Source: Lutraria lutraria (Eukaryota > Mollusca > Bivalvia > Venerida > Mactridae). Taken from it: a stretch of 64,000 nt of DNA. A model generated the notes under the pieces. It was not told the DNA's origin, searched no databases, and was given only the letters and a program-made list of their open reading frames with translations. The position numbers and the translations under genes were made by a program. The stretch is taken from positions 28,524,064 through 28,588,063 of the forward strand of contig OZ026840.1 of assembly GCA_964023205.1 (NCBI GenBank). The letters run 5' to 3'. Positions 1 to 12,970 of this stretch are shown here, one piece after another; the first letter of the stretch is position 1, and the number at the start of each line of letters is the position of its first letter.

Positions 1-265
1 ACTCAAGGCATATAAAGCATAATTTTGATTTTTTTTTTTTTTATCAATAACTCTTTTTTAGCTTAAATAACCGATATTCTGGTTGTGAATGATTCATGCT
101 TCGGGAGCTTTCAGTGCTTTGATTTTAGTCATTCAGAATTGTCTCCCTTGTTGAATTATGATCAGCCAGCGTCCAGCTGATCTCGGGAGGCATTTAATTG
201 TAACAACCTCAGGAAGGTAAAAATTTGTTATTTGCACAAAGCGAAGGTAGGGGGCGGGGCCAATT
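1..265 (+). repeat. Left outer arm of foldback-like element
   Basis: Inverted copy of 5,685-5,975 with roughly 80 percent visual identity in the best blocks. It includes a poly-T run at 30-44 and a GGGGCGGGGCCAATT motif at about 252-266. A related motif, GGGGCGGGGCCAATTTT, recurs at about 529-545. No coding potential is seen. Confidence 0.8.
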
Positions 266-610
266 ATGCTCCGCCTTAATGGTATACAAGGATGGAAAAT
301 ACTACTTTTGGACATGTAAAGTGATTTTAGTAATACGTTAAAACACCGTTTAAGTTGTCAATAAAGAAGTACAACATTTTAAACTCTGCGCTAAAACACT
401 AAAGCAGAAAAATTATGTAATATACGAAGTTATGTGATGTGTTGATCTGTGCGATGCCAGTATTTAATACTTGTACAAAGCATATCTTGATAGGATATAA
501 TTATACTGTAACAAGCAAATTCAAGGGAGGGGCGGGGCCAATTTTACTCAGCTTTATTATAAGAAATAAATTTATTTCAATATTTAAATTGTGCAAGGCG
601 TTGAAACTCG
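266..610. other. Arm-to-array transition, no gene
   Basis: AT-rich sequence between the left arm and the first minisatellite. It contains a second copy of the GGGGCGGGGCCAATT motif (about 529-545) and scattered degenerate pieces of the 41-bp repeat such as 'ttgtacaaagc'. No gene is recognised. Confidence 0.6.
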
Positions 611-2075
611 TGTCTAGTATATAACACATGTACAAAGCTACGGTAGTAACACGTCTAGAACATGCACAAGGAGAGGGTAGGTACCCTAATACCATTCAAG
701 TATATAACACATGTACAAAGCGAGAGGAGGTATATCTGTCTAGTGCATAACATTTGCACAAAGCGAGGGTAGGTACCCTTCTAGTATATAACACATGTAC
801 AAAGTGAAGGTAGACCTGTACCCTTGTAGTATATAACACATGTACAAGGCGAGGGTAGGTACCCTAGTAGTGTATAACACATGTATGTACAAGGCGATGG
901 TAGGTACCCTTGCATATAACACATGTACAAGGCGAGGGTAGGTACCCTTCTAGTATATAACACATGTACAAAGTGAGGGTAGATACCCTTGTAGTATATA
1001 ACACGTGTACAAGGCAAGGGTAGGTACCCTGGTAGTAAGTATATAATACATGTACAAAGTGAGGGTATGTACCCTGGTAGTATATAACACATATACAAAG
1101 TGTGGGGAGGTACCCTTCTAGTATATAACACATGTACAAGGCGAGGGTAGGTACCCTTGTAGTATATTACACATGCATGTACAAAGTGAGGGGAGGTACC
1201 CATGTAGGATATAACACATGTACAAGGCGAGGGTAGGTACACTGGTAGTATATAACACATGTACAAAGTGAGGGGAGGTACCCATGTCGTATATAACACA
1301 TGTACAAGGCGAGGGTTGGTACCCATGTAGGATATAACACATGTACAAGGCGAGGGAAGGTACCCTTGTAGCCTATAACACATGTACAAGGCGAGGGTAG
1401 GTACGGTGTAGTATATAACACAAGTACAAGGCGAGGGTAGGTACACTGGTAGTATATAACACATGTATGTCCAAGGCGATGGTAGGTACCCTTGTAGTAT
1501 ATAACACATGTACAAGGCGAGGGTAGGTACCCTTCTAGTATATAACACATGAACAAAGTGAGGGTAGATACCCTTGTAGTATATAACACGTGTACAAGGC
1601 AAGGGTAGGTACCCTGGTAGTAAGTATATAATACATGTACAAAGTGAGGGTATGTACCCTGGTAGTATATAACACATATACAAAGTGTGGGGAGGTACCC
1701 TTCTAGTATATAACACATGTACAAGGCGAGGGTAGGTACCCTTGTAGTATATTACACATGCATGTACAAAGTGAGGGGAGGTACCCATGTAGGATATAAC
1801 ACATGTACAAGGCGAGGGTAGGTACACTGGTAGTATATAACACATGTACAAAGTGAGGGGAGGTACCCATGTCGTATATAACACATGTACAAGGCGAGGG
1901 TTGGTACCCATGTAGGATATAACACATGTACAAGGCGAGGGAAGGTACCCTTGTAGCCTATAACACATGTACAAGGCGAGGGTAGGTACCCTAGTAGTAT
2001 ATATATATAACACAGGTACAAGGCGAGGGTAGGTACCCTTATAGTATATAACACATATACAAAGCGATGAAGTTT
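611..2075 (-). repeat. 41-bp minisatellite, left inverted array
   Basis: About 36 copies of a 41-bp unit, read on the plus strand as TATAACACATGTACAAGGCG followed by AGGGTAGGTACCCTTCTAGTA. A 585-bp block is duplicated inside the array: about 866-1,430 matches 1,451-2,015 almost base for base, which shows recent higher-order expansion. The unit is not a multiple of three and few units contain stops, so long apparent reading frames of rotating peptide repeats run through it. These are not evidence of a gene. The same unit occurs in opposite orientation at 3,665-5,350. Confidence 0.95.
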
Positions 2076-3664
2076 AGCAAAGTACCAGAAATATGCATAA
2101 ATCAAAATGACAGAATGTAAAGAAAGAACAAACTATTTTGGGATAAATAGAATTTTCAAATAACTACGACCGGTGTAGCATAAATTCTTGACCCCATGGG
2201 TCATTTTTCAACGGAATATTGATCAAAATTCAACGTTAAATATTGACCCATACCGTTAAATAATGACCCCATCACGCGTGAAAATTTGACCCTCATTAAA
2301 AATTGATCAGCCTATATACAGTTATTTTCAGCGTTGAAAATCACAACTTACAGTATATAATCATGTAATTTAAGTCATTCTCACGATTTTTGTTTAAAAA
2401 ACCTTTTTAAGTATCTTATATTTATGATAATTTGTTCGTTCTTTCATTGTGTATTGATAGGGGTCAGACGCCGATTTTTTTATATTTTATTTGAAATGCT
2501 GACAAATCGCACGAAACATTGAAAAAACGATCATATTGAGAATGCACGGTTGCATGGTGCCAAGATTAAGAAAGTTTGTCCGATGTGGCTTAGAAAGCTA
2601 ACTTAAAAGAGCCAAGTCTCTGGATAAACTCTTTGGTTCGGCACCAACCACATATGTATTCGATTTGTCTTTTTCCAATAACAAAATAAGTCCCAAAATT
2701 CCATTTACGCGGATTTAAAAACACTTGCAGTTCCTCATGACGTGACAGTAAATAATCCCATGCAATCGTCATGATGTTTTGAATGCAAAGTCAATAAAAT
2801 ACGTTAATTTGTATAATAACACTGTCTCATTTTAATGATAAGAAAAACAACAGAATAATAACCTACTGACAGGATAAAGCCAAATTGGCCTTATTATGCC
2901 TAAAAATAAATTTAGAAACAGCATGAATTAATTAATTGGTATGACAGAAAGTACCCTCTATACTTACGCAATGAAGTGTTACATCGCTAAATGTAAAATT
3001 GTCTGCTTGAGACATAATGGATCACAGACCCTATTACAAGCAGTTCTCATAACCATTACACACTTTTATAATTAATAATTTGTAAAACTATCACTACTAC
3101 AAGCTTTTTATAGTGATAGTTTGGCATTTGTAAACAAAAAATAAAAATGCTATAATTATAATCATACAAAAGGGAGAGCACTAACTAGTTAGTAATATTA
3201 CCTCTCTTTATGATACAAAAGTCAAATATAACTGACCTAGGCCTAGCATTCAAGAATGTTGTATGTTTACCAATTATGTTTGAATATCACAATTTAAAGG
3301 ATCAAATACCGCTAACTTTTGTTCATAGGTATTTACAAGTTCTAGTATTTTGTATTGGGGTCCGTTTATTTATCCTTCATCTAGTACTCATTGTTTGATT
3401 AATAACCAAGTTAAAATATTATTTTATTTTTGTATTTAACTTTGTTTTAATAAAAGCATCTCAAATAACTCACATTTAAAGAAGTTGGAAACAGACTGAC
3501 AAAAAATCGACATAGTCTCTCATATAGACAAGAGCAAAATTAAGGGCGCTTAGGACGACAATGTGTATATAATTATAAACTGTGCTAAACAAGGTTTTAC
3601 GACAGCTACGCTCCTGCATGACTAATTCTCTTATTCGTACAGTTGATCTCTGACGTTTGTCTAA
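2076..3664. other. Spacer between inverted minisatellites
   Basis: Single-copy-looking AT-rich sequence. At 2,180-2,320 there is a cluster of spaced ATTGACCC-like motifs, including a CCCCATGGGTCA palindromic core. At about 3,085-3,122 a short hairpin has arms AAACTATCACT and ATAGTGATAGTTT. A 60-codon minus-strand frame at 2,590-2,772 has no recognisable homology. No transposase or gene is recognised. Confidence 0.6.
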
Positions 3665-5350
3665 AGTTTTAGTACCTACCCTCGCTGTGTACATGTGTCA
3701 AACACTAGAAGGGTACCCATCCTCGCCTTGTACATGTGTTATACACAACAAGGGTACCCATCCTCGCCTTGTACATGATATAAACTAGAAGGGTACATAC
3801 CCTCGCTTTGTACATGTGTTGTATACTAGAAGGGTACCTACCCTCGCCTTGTACATGTGTTATATACTAGAAGGGTACCTACCCTCGCCTTGTACATGTA
3901 TTATATACTACAAAGGGTGCCTACCCTCGCTTTGTACATGTGTTATATACTAGAAGGGTACCTACCCTGGCTTAGTACATGTGTTATATACTAGAAGGGT
4001 ACCTACCCTCGCTTTGTACATGTGTTATATACTAGAAGGGTACCTACCCTCGCTTTGTACATGTGTTATATACTAGAAGGGTACCTACCCTCGCTTTGTA
4101 CATGTGTTATATACTACAGGGGTACCTACCCTCGGTTTGTACATGTGTTATGTACTAGAAGGGTACCTACCCTCGCTTTGTACATGTGTTATATACTACA
4201 GGGGTACCTACCCTCGCTTTGTACATGTGTTATATACTACAGGGGTACCTACCCTTGCTTTGTACATGTGTTATATACTAGAAGTGTACCTACCTTCGCC
4301 TTGTACATGTATTATATACTACCAAGGGTACCTACCCTCGCTTTGTACATGTGTTATATACTAGAAGCGTACCTACCCTCGCCTTGTACAGGTGTTATAT
4401 ACTACCAAGGGTACCTACCCTCGCTTTGTACATGTGTTATATACTAGAAGTGTACCTACCCTCGCCTTGTACATGTGTTATATACTAGAAGGGCACCTAC
4501 CCTTGCTTTGTACATGTGTTATATACTAGAAGGGTACCTACCCTCGCCTTGTACATGTATTATATATACTACCAAGGGTACCTACCCTCGCTTTGTACAT
4601 GTGTTATATACTAGAAGTGTACCTAGCCTCGCCTTGTACATGTATTATATACTACAGGGGTACCTACCCTCGCTTTGTACATGTGTTATATACTACAGTG
4701 GTATCTACACTCGCTTTGTACATGTGTTATATACTAGAAGGGAACCTACCCTCGCCTTGTACATGTGTTATATACTAGAAGTGTACCTACCCTCGCCTTG
4801 TACATGTGTTATATACTAGAAGGGCACCTACCCTTGCTTTGTACATGTGTTATATACTAGAAGGGTACCTACCCTCGCCTTGTACATGTATTATATATAC
4901 TACCAAGGGTACCTACCCTCGCTTTGTACATGTGTTATATACTAGAAGTGTACCTACCCTCGCCTTGTACATGTATTATATACTACAGGGGTACCTACCC
5001 TCGCTTTGTACATGTGTTATATACTACAGTGGTATCTACACTCGCTTTGTACATGTGTTATATACTAGAAGGGAACCTACCCTCGCCTTGTACATGTATT
5101 ATATACTACCAAGGGTACCTACCCTCGCTTTGTACCTGCGTTATATACTAGAAGTGTACCCACCCTTGTTTTGTACATGTGTTCTTTACTAGAAGGGTAC
5201 CTACCCTCGCTTTGTACATGTGTTATATACTAGAAGGGTACCTACCCTCGCTTTGTACATGTGTTATATACTAGAAGGGCACCCACCCTCGCCTTGTAGG
5301 TGTGTTATATAGTACTTGTACGTGTAGGTACCTGCTCTAGCTTTGCACCT
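3665..5350 (+). repeat. 41-bp minisatellite, right inverted array
   Basis: About 41 copies of the complement of the left array unit, read here as GGGTACCTACCCTCGCTTTG plus TACATGTGTTATATACTAGAA. A 331-bp block (8 units) is duplicated, with about 4,443-4,770 matching 4,774-5,100. The two arrays therefore expanded independently, by different block sizes. Edge units near 3,665-3,790 and 5,280-5,350 are the most diverged. Confidence 0.95.
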
Positions 5351-5684
5351 GTTCATAACTGTTGACGTTCATGTATTTAAAAATATATATAATTATTAAA
5401 TAAACACATGCTGTCAATGAGATTTTCATTACCGACATATCTTTCAGATTTTGTGAGGTTGTTTGAATCATCTATCTTGAAAATGTTTCGCTTTAGAGCT
5501 CAGATTCAATTCATCTTTCTACATCATCATAAGTGTGAAATTCTTTAGGGTCATTATTTACTAAGGTCAGCTGGTGTCTGTTTTTTGTTATTTTTTACAA
5601 AAGTTAGATTTTATTTACGTTATAACGACACAACTCGTTGAAATGCACGTTCACCTGAAGACACGCCCATTTTCCGCTAAGATT

Positions 5685-5975
5685 GACAGCCACGCACCTC
5701 CCTTTGCCTTGTGCAAATAGACCGACCTGAGGTTGTTACAGTTAATTGTTTTCGGACGCGGGACGCTCGCTGATCATGATTCAACAAGGGAGACAATTCG
5801 TAATGACTAAAATCAAAGCACTGAAAGCTAAATACAAGATACAAAATTATTGTATTTGTAGTCGGTTTAAATATAACAAAATAACATTAGCTCCCGGAAA
5901 ATGAATCATTCTCCGTCTGGAACATCGGTTATCTAAGTTTAAATATGAGTTAATGATAAACCAATCAAATTTAAT
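5685..5975 (-). repeat. Right outer arm of foldback-like element
   Basis: Reverse-complement partner of 1-265. The match starts at the 'cctttgccttgtgcaaat' segment and runs to about 5,975 ('gagttaatgataaa'). It is interrupted once by about 55 bp of AT-rich sequence at 5,831-5,890. Confidence 0.8.
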
Positions 5976-6245
5976 CTATAGTCAAAGTATTTATCACAGA
6001 AAATGCAATATCAATGCAAATTTTATTACCAACACTTCAAGCATTGCACTGTCAGAAGTGCTTAAAAATACAAAACTTTTTGTAGATAATTAAAATAAGG
6101 CACTGTCTAGAACGGGGATTGAAACATTTGTCAAAATAAAAAATAGGATTTTAATTAGCCTGCTCAAATTTGAAGTAATGACACTGCTCTCACGTAAACC
6201 CAAAACATTCTGAACTCCGAAATTTGATTTTTTACGGTTATGAAA
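5976..6245. other. AT-rich sequence, no gene
   Basis: Nothing recognisable beyond AT-rich sequence. Short minus-strand frames here have no family features. Confidence 0.5.
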
Positions 6246-6327
6246 GTCAGATCGGGATTCGAACCCGAATTTCCCCATAGCCAATTACAGGCCTGGTTTG
6301 CTCTATCCAATTAAGCTATCTGACCAT
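6246..6327 (-). tRNA. Decayed tRNA-like sequence (tRNA pseudogene or SINE head)
   Basis: The minus strand carries an A-box-like TAGCTTAATTGG and a strong B box, GGTTCGAATCC, inside a perfect T-stem (TCGGG/CCCGA). The acceptor stem GGTCAGA pairs with TCTGACT. The span is about 81 nt, and the anticodon arm does not fold into a normal 5-bp stem with a 7-nt loop and U33. An anticodon cannot be assigned with confidence; GTA (Tyr) or TGT (Thr) would be candidates. I read it as a tRNA-derived relic rather than a working tRNA gene. Confidence 0.6.
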
Positions 6328-7580
6328 ATAATTGTAGGTAAACTGAAATTCTATAAATTAGTTCGTTTTTTAAAAATAGTTAAATAATGTATTCAAAAGT
6401 GAGGAAATTAACAAACATAAAACATTTGTTTTGAAATAAACAATGATTATTATAGAATCTCTCTAGATAAGCTGTATCATGGACTTATATGTATTTGTAT
6501 AAGGCACTGGCTGTGGTAAAAGTATGAATGGTTAAATTAAAAGTTGTTAACATGTACAGTACCATGTTTTAAATACTGGAATAGCCCCGGGGCCATTCCC
6601 AGAATCAAAGATGTATAGTATATAAAAGTCTTTACCAGAATATACTGAAATACATCTCCAAATATGGAAATACACCAGTTACTTACTGAGAGTATTATAT
6701 TTCTTATAAATATTAAATAACACCTGGACATAAGAGCAATATTATAACAATCCTCGCAACTTGATAAGAAGCATCTAAAACCTACAATGGCATGATATTA
6801 TACCTAAACAATGATACTACATGTATAAGACACTGAAGGTCATACACTTAAAAGTCAATGTAATTAAACAAGAAGTCAAAATAAATAAACTTAAACAATA
6901 ACTATGATTCTTTTTTGGTGTTCAAATTCATCAAGCCAGATAACAGTACAAGATATACAATTTTCAAAGTTGTTTTATTATTAGTTGAAGAAGTCTAGCT
7001 GATATAATATTATACATTTGTATAACACAACTGACACCAGATATTGGAAGCCACTAGAAATCACATCACACATACCAATAACCTTAGAGTACTACACATA
7101 TTTCTAAAAATATAAACACCCCTGACATCATAATGATATTGGTAGTGAACCTTTTCAATATATAAGAGGAAAGTGTGTGGTACTATTTTGCAGTTATCAC
7201 ACATCTATTCCTTAGAGAGTGACTTAAATCTTATATATGAAGGAATTGTTGTCATACAAAATGATTCAATACCATGGAATGTGTGTGTATTATCTATGTG
7301 TATTGCTTGTTTGAAGAAAATATCAAAATGGTCAATATTTCAGATGAAAAGATCTGGTACTATTTTGAGGTTACAAATTATATATATATACCTATTCCAG
7401 AGACAGTATACTGACTAGACGCCTTAATTTATGAGCTTTTTAAATGAAAATACTATGTATTCCAAGCATTTATGCGTAATTAACGCGAAATATCAACATA
7501 TAAAATCAATGAGAATTATACATGTAGTGAATAGCAAACGGCCGAAGTATTAATATGTTGGGTTTCGAGTAAAAGGTAAA
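6328..7580. other. AT-rich intergenic sequence
   Basis: No recognisable gene. From about 7,140 onward, motifs such as 'aaagtgtgtggtactattttgcag' and 'agacagtatactgac' appear. These mark the first degenerate copies of the repeat family that fills 7,850-25,939. Confidence 0.55.
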
Positions 7581-7832
7581 GGATTTGTTTATTTTAGTGT
7601 TACCCTATTAAAAGGACCAGCCAAGTTGGCTTATGAGACATCAATTTTTGTTTGCACAGTACCCCCGAATCCCTTCTTTCATCAGGCGCCTGACGGAGAC
7701 AGGGCTAAGGAAAGCATTATTTAACTAGCGGACAGCTTATCACCCGACCCAATCAGTTCTTACCCAGGGTTCGAACCTCAGATATCCAGCTCCAAAGACG
7801 GACACCCAACCACTCTGCCACGGACGAGTATT
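7581..7832 (-). mobile_element. tRNA-derived SINE, reverse orientation
   Basis: Read on the minus strand, the head is GTCCGTGGCAGAGTGGTTGG (A box) followed by GGTTCGAACCC (B box) about 35 nt later. That spacing and shape suit a Ser/Leu-type tRNA-derived RNA polymerase III promoter. A body of about 170 bp follows and ends in 'ccttttaatagggtaacactaaaataaac'. The pattern fits tRNA-headed SINEs known in bivalves and gastropods. No flanking target duplication is obvious. The family name is not assigned. Confidence 0.75.
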
Positions 7833-9134
7833 AGATTAAGATTAAATTTATTAGACTCAGTTCATTCTAAATATTGTAATAAACATAATTCTTCCCCAAT
7901 TCTCTATATATTGAACGACATGACTGTGTATTCGTTTGTTTACTTGTTTTGGTTGAAAATTTCATCCACATTTATAAAAATATCCTAAACCATAATGAAT
8001 GGTATAAAAGACATGGGATTGTATACGCATTTCACGGACAATATTTCGTTTTTATCTTCATATTCATGGTCAAAATTTATTTATGTTGTTTAAACATATT
8101 TTAATGTTGTTTTTTTAATTTCATGTGACATTACATAGAGTAAATATATACAATTTGTGCAACAATGTCGTGCCGCAACTTAGTTACGGCTCTATTCAGT
8201 TAACATAAATAAAAATACATCAGTAATTATGGCGAAAAATCAATATTAAAAAAGCGCATTATGCAGTAAATATGTTTTTTTTAAACATATGATAATTGCC
8301 AGAAATCGTTAAGTGGTAGGGAATGGCTAACAAATTTTGTTTAGTAGATAAAGAAAGAATGTTTAAAATTAATGTATATTTAAAGGGAGAAAATGAAATA
8401 TATTTAATATCTAGATGAGAAAGAATTGAAGTGAATAGGTCGGAATGAAGAAATTAACGTAGTGCAATATTAGTGAATATATCACGGAATATGCGCGTAT
8501 TTCTTTATTTGTATACGTAATGAATGCTTGAACAAAATATCAAAATGATCAATATACGAGTACATTTTGCACATGATGAAAATGTGTGGTATTGATTTTG
8601 CAATTTTCATAGACAGTATATTGGCCAAACTAAGTATTTAATGAGTCTATGAGTAACTAAAGCGTGTTATGCATATATAACGAAACATATCAATCTTTAG
8701 AAAAAAGTAAAATGTATGTAGGGAATACTGAACTTGACATAAGATACGGTCAAAGAATTAATGTGTTTGGTAAATCAATATACGCGCTATGTTTAACTTA
8801 CGCAAATTATGAAATTCGCGCGTCTAATTTATTTATAATAAACGAAATTCATTCAAAATTTGGAATAAACAATCATCCCAAATGGTCATGTTTGTATATA
8901 TGCTTTGGTTGAACATAACCTGCACAATTGTGAATATCTATATCGACAAAGTACAAATGTGTTGGGTTTTGAGTATTCATACTTCATACAAAATGATATT
9001 AATGGGTACATGTATATATTATACGTGCTGCGTTAAGTTTACGCAAATTATGAATATATTAGATTCAAACGATAATACATGTAGCAAATTATGATGAAAG
9101 TCGCGCGTCTCGTGTATTTATTGTGCATACAAGC

Positions 9135-9164
9135 AAGGACTTATATACATGTATATAAGTCCTT
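9135..9164. repeat. Perfect 30-bp palindrome
   Basis: AAGGACTTATATACA followed immediately by its exact complement TGTATATAAGTCCTT. There is no spacer and no mismatch. It sits inside the degenerate repeat array. It could form a cruciform or be the relic of an inserted inverted repeat. Confidence 0.9.
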
Positions 9165-12100
9165 GATACAAGATATCATCGAAATTCATTCCCCAATTCT
9201 CTTTGTATTGAACTACACGAGTATTCGTTTGTTTACATGATTTGAAAATAACACGCCGAATTGTAAATTTATACTAGTATCAAAGAACAAAATGAATTTA
9301 GGTCACGGGATTGATGGTGTATTTGACGGACAACTGATAATTTTGATTTAAATACAGGCTTTGATTGTTACATGTATCGAAATGAAGAAATTAACGTCTT
9401 ATGCAACTAGTTATAAAGGGAACTGTGTGTATTCAATAGTGTGTATTTATATAGTTTGAACAGTATTGAATATTTACGTTGGGCCTGTATAACATGTACA
9501 AATGTAGTACATGTTGTACTTTCAAATTAATTTCAAGCAAAAGTACCATATTTGTCAATTGAATTGTAAGGAATTAAAGATAATAGTTGAGCATGGACTT
9601 ACAATATCAGTATTGATAATGCATGTGTACAAGCCGTGGGTCTCTTCAATGTATTATACAAACATCTTAAATGATAAAAATAAAGTAAATATGATATATG
9701 TCGTGTGCATCACTTTGTTTGAATTGATTCGGTTGCATAATTATTTAGATATATGTTGAAAAAAATGTATGTGAATACAATGAAAAGTATAACGTTGTTC
9801 ACCAATAAATTATTACATAGAACGATATGTGTGTTTCTTTGGTTACATGCTTTGGTTGAAAATGACCTGCACAATTATATAATGTCTAAGAACGAAATCA
9901 ATTGTACATATTATATAACGTTGGCAAGGTCAATATTTCTTTTTTTTATCTTTTTACCCAAATTCATATAATTCGGAATGAAGAAATGAACATGACGCAA
10001 TACCAGTGAATATCACGGGAATTGTGTATACAACTGTATTTATATTGGATGTTAGAACAAACTAACAAAATGACCAGTATACATGTACATGACGAAAATA
10101 TGTGGTAGTAATTTTGCAGTACATATTGTATACATGTTCCATAGACAGTATATCGACCAAAGCATGTTAAAAATGCCATTACGCAAAACATTAATCTATA
10201 GATGCAAAAGAGTATTAATGCAGGTAGAGTATAATAATATTGACCTAGCGTACGGCCAAGGTATTAATATGTTGAGTTTCGAGTATTCATTTATCATTCG
10301 AAATGAGAAGAATGTATTTAATTATCATGCGCGCTACGTTTATTTTATGCAAATTATGAATTTTATGATTAGATCCAAATGATGTTATACATGTAGCAAA
10401 TACAAAATGCAATTCGTGCATATTTTGTATTTAAGTTGCATACAATAATACCATTGATTAATTGCAAAAATTGGTGTATTGAAAACTGCGTTTTGACTAG
10501 TTTGAATAAGAATTTAATTTTTAAATACTGCCTTTGATGCATTTTGCATCATAAAAGTGATTTTAAGAAAACATGTATATAGAATTTAACGTTATAAAAT
10601 AGCGTGGACTTGCAATATCAATATGAATAATGCATGTGATCAAGCCGTAGGTCTCAAATAATTATCAAAACTTAAATGATGGAATTAAAAAGGCTATACA
10701 CATGCGCTTAAAATGTATTAGATAATTATGTTGTTCTAAAATCATTCAAAATGCTCAATATTTAGGTAAAACGTGCAAGGTACTGCGACCGCGGGCTTTG
10801 TATTATTTTAATTAAATAGTTTGACCACACGCCCTACATAACGAATTAATAATTGGCGGGAATATATTTTAAACTAAAGACTTATTATAACTTTGTGAAA
10901 TATGAATTTCACACAACATCCTACATTATTAACTTGAATTAATAATAAAATATGAACCAACATGATGGTCTCGGGTTTGTGTAGTTTTACACGGTGACAT
11001 ACGAGAAACCGCGTGTATCCCATTTGACATTTTCAAAGCTATTTGAAGTAAAGAATAGCATATTTTTCAAATTGATTATAGAGATTTTAATGTAATTGAA
11101 GAGATTAGACATAGAATACCAATAACAAATCATTTTGCATTAAAATGGAAATGTATGGTACTCCAGTACATCGGGTTTGTTTATATTCTTTCAATAAAAA
11201 TAACTCGACTACAAGCCCTGATTAATGAACGTATCTGATGGGAATGATTTTGAAGCAACAAGCTTATCATGTTTTTTAAATATTACTTATGATCTTCACG
11301 CAAAGTCCTAAATTATTAACTCGAATGAAATATAAAATATTATCATGCATTGTGCATTTATTGTACATACAAAATATTAATGAATTTCATCCTAAACTTT
11401 AAAATAAACGTTGTTCACCAATAGAGTATGTATCGAACGATATGTGCATTTATTTGTTTACATGCTGAGTTGATAAACACACACGAAAAATTAATTGTAA
11501 ATATTGAAGAATAATATGAATTTACGTTGCAGGATTGTTGTCATATTACACTGATGAAGCATAAATTATTTTTAAATGCAAAATTTGATTTCTGACAGAT
11601 CTAAAATGTAAAAAAAGTCTTACACATCAAGTTAATATTGCGGACACTGTATATTGAATAGTGTGAATTTGTTTTATTGAAAAACTATCAAAATGGTCAT
11701 TTTCCATGACGAAAATGCTTGATATCTGAGGTGCGGAGAATAAAATGTTAACAACAAGCGCGCTTTATATACATTTTTAGTCTCTTTTACCGATTACGTT
11801 ACATCTAGCCATTTTAAATGATGAAAATAACCTTTATTTGATATAATATCGTGCGTAATAATTTATTAGAAATGAGTCTGTTGCATGAAAGTTAAAATAT
11901 TTAAGAACAAAATGAATGTATGTTGCGGGTTTATTGGCGTATTTCACCGCTAAATTATCATTGCTTTTTAAATACAAATTTGACTTTAACAGCTTGGAAT
12001 AAAGATAGTAAAGCCTTATGCAACATGTAAATATCGCTGAATCTTTGTGTATTGACTATGCATTGAATAACATGTGTATACGTTTTGTTTATAATAGTGT

Positions 12101-12567
12101 GTATTGGTATGAATAAGAATTGAACGTTAACAAACCGCGTTTATTTCATTTAATATTTTCAAAATGATTTCAAGTAAATATTACCATATTAATCATTTGA
12201 TTATAGATAATATGATGCAATAAAAGAGCGTGTGCTTACAAAATCAATTGCATCAATGTTAAGAATATCTCAGAACAATTTAAATAAATTCATTCATGTC
12301 GCGTGTCTGTTGGCGTATTTCTCGGATAAGTTATTACTTCGTTTTCAAGGCACAATTTGATTTCTAACAGATCTAATTATATAAAATAAAGAAAATTAAC
12401 GTATTAATGATTCGCATGAATGTTAAAATATCTAAGAACAAAATGAATTAATGTCGCGGATTTGTTAGTGTATTTCACGGATAAATGATTATTTCTCTTG
12501 GGATACAAATTTGATTTTAACAGCTCGGAATGAAGACATTAAGGCCTTATGCAACATGTTAATATTG

Positions 12568-12970
12568 TTCTCAAAATACTCCTCATTAAGCTGAATGCAA
12601 CGATTGTGACGATATACCTGCATATAAAAGACATCCTTATACCTCTCAGAATCATATTCGTTTATAATTTGTGTGGTTGCTGTTCTCAAAGCAGTAAGGG
12701 AATCAACTCGTTAACTCTTGAGTATTTTTTTATTCCCGGGAAATAGTAAAATCAATCGGGGCTAATCTGGTGAGTTTGCTGCATTCGTTAATTTGCATAA
12801 TGCTTGGATGGCCATTTCAACATGATTTTTTCTGCAGGCAGTGTGGGAAAAGACATTGTCAAATTGAATCATAAAGTTTTCTGGGGTGGGGGGTTCCATG
12901 TGTCCTCTTCTGCAATGCGCGCAGTAGGTTTCTACAGAGAACAGTTGAACAGTGGAAGTGGATCGCATTT
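12568..12970 (-). pseudogene. Mariner-type transposase relic (3' part)
   Basis: The minus strand encodes, in broken frames, 'FMIQFDNVFSHTACRKNHV' (12,762-12,968 frame), equivalent to the mariner HDNARPHTA block with the second catalytic Asp. Next comes 'NSPD' and, after a one-base loss, 'LAPIDF', the SPDLAPxDF block with the third catalytic Asp. Then, in the 12,489-12,689 frame, comes a C-terminal 'YRHNRCIQLNEEYFEN' resembling the RWxxCIxxxGxYFE end. At least two frameshifts and stops make it dead. The first catalytic Asp and the helix-turn-helix region are not seen. It separates sequence that is continuous in the other flank copy (22,600-23,010), so it inserted within the repeat family. The mariner assignment rests on motifs only. 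Confidence 0.75.

Larger units (their letters stand above)
1..5975. mobile_element. Foldback-like element with inverted arms and inverted minisatellites
   Basis: Positions 1-265 and 5,685-5,975 are inverted copies. For example, CTTTGATTTTAGTCATTCAG near 117 is matched by the complement of GTAATGACTAAAATCAAAGC near 5,800, and ATCGGTTAT occurs near 5,930 opposite its complement near 70. Going inward, both arms carry a 'caacctcagg ... tttgcacaaagcgaaggtaggg' segment and then a 41-bp minisatellite. The two arrays are in opposite orientation around a 1.6-kb spacer. The right arm has an extra segment of about 55 bp near 5,831-5,890. This layout of long arms with internal tandem repeats is typical of foldback transposons such as Drosophila FB and sea-urchin TU. 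No transposase is seen. The left arm may continue beyond the window edge, so the true end and any target-site duplication are not visible. The repeat structure is certain; the mobile-element label is inferred. Confidence 0.65.

Noticed and set aside
781..2013. 410-codon minus-strand frame of repeat peptides
   Set aside because: It is produced by a 41-bp tandem repeat with few stops. The peptide pattern rotates through three frames, and there is no flanking gene structure.
2590..2772. 60-codon minus-strand frame in the foldback spacer
   Set aside because: No homology is recognised and the length is near chance expectation. It could be a decayed transposase piece, but there is no motif to support that.
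6246..6327. Functional tRNA-Tyr or tRNA-Thr gene
   Set aside because: The acceptor and T arms are good, but the anticodon arm does not form a normal 7-nt loop with U33 and the molecule is about 8 nt too long.
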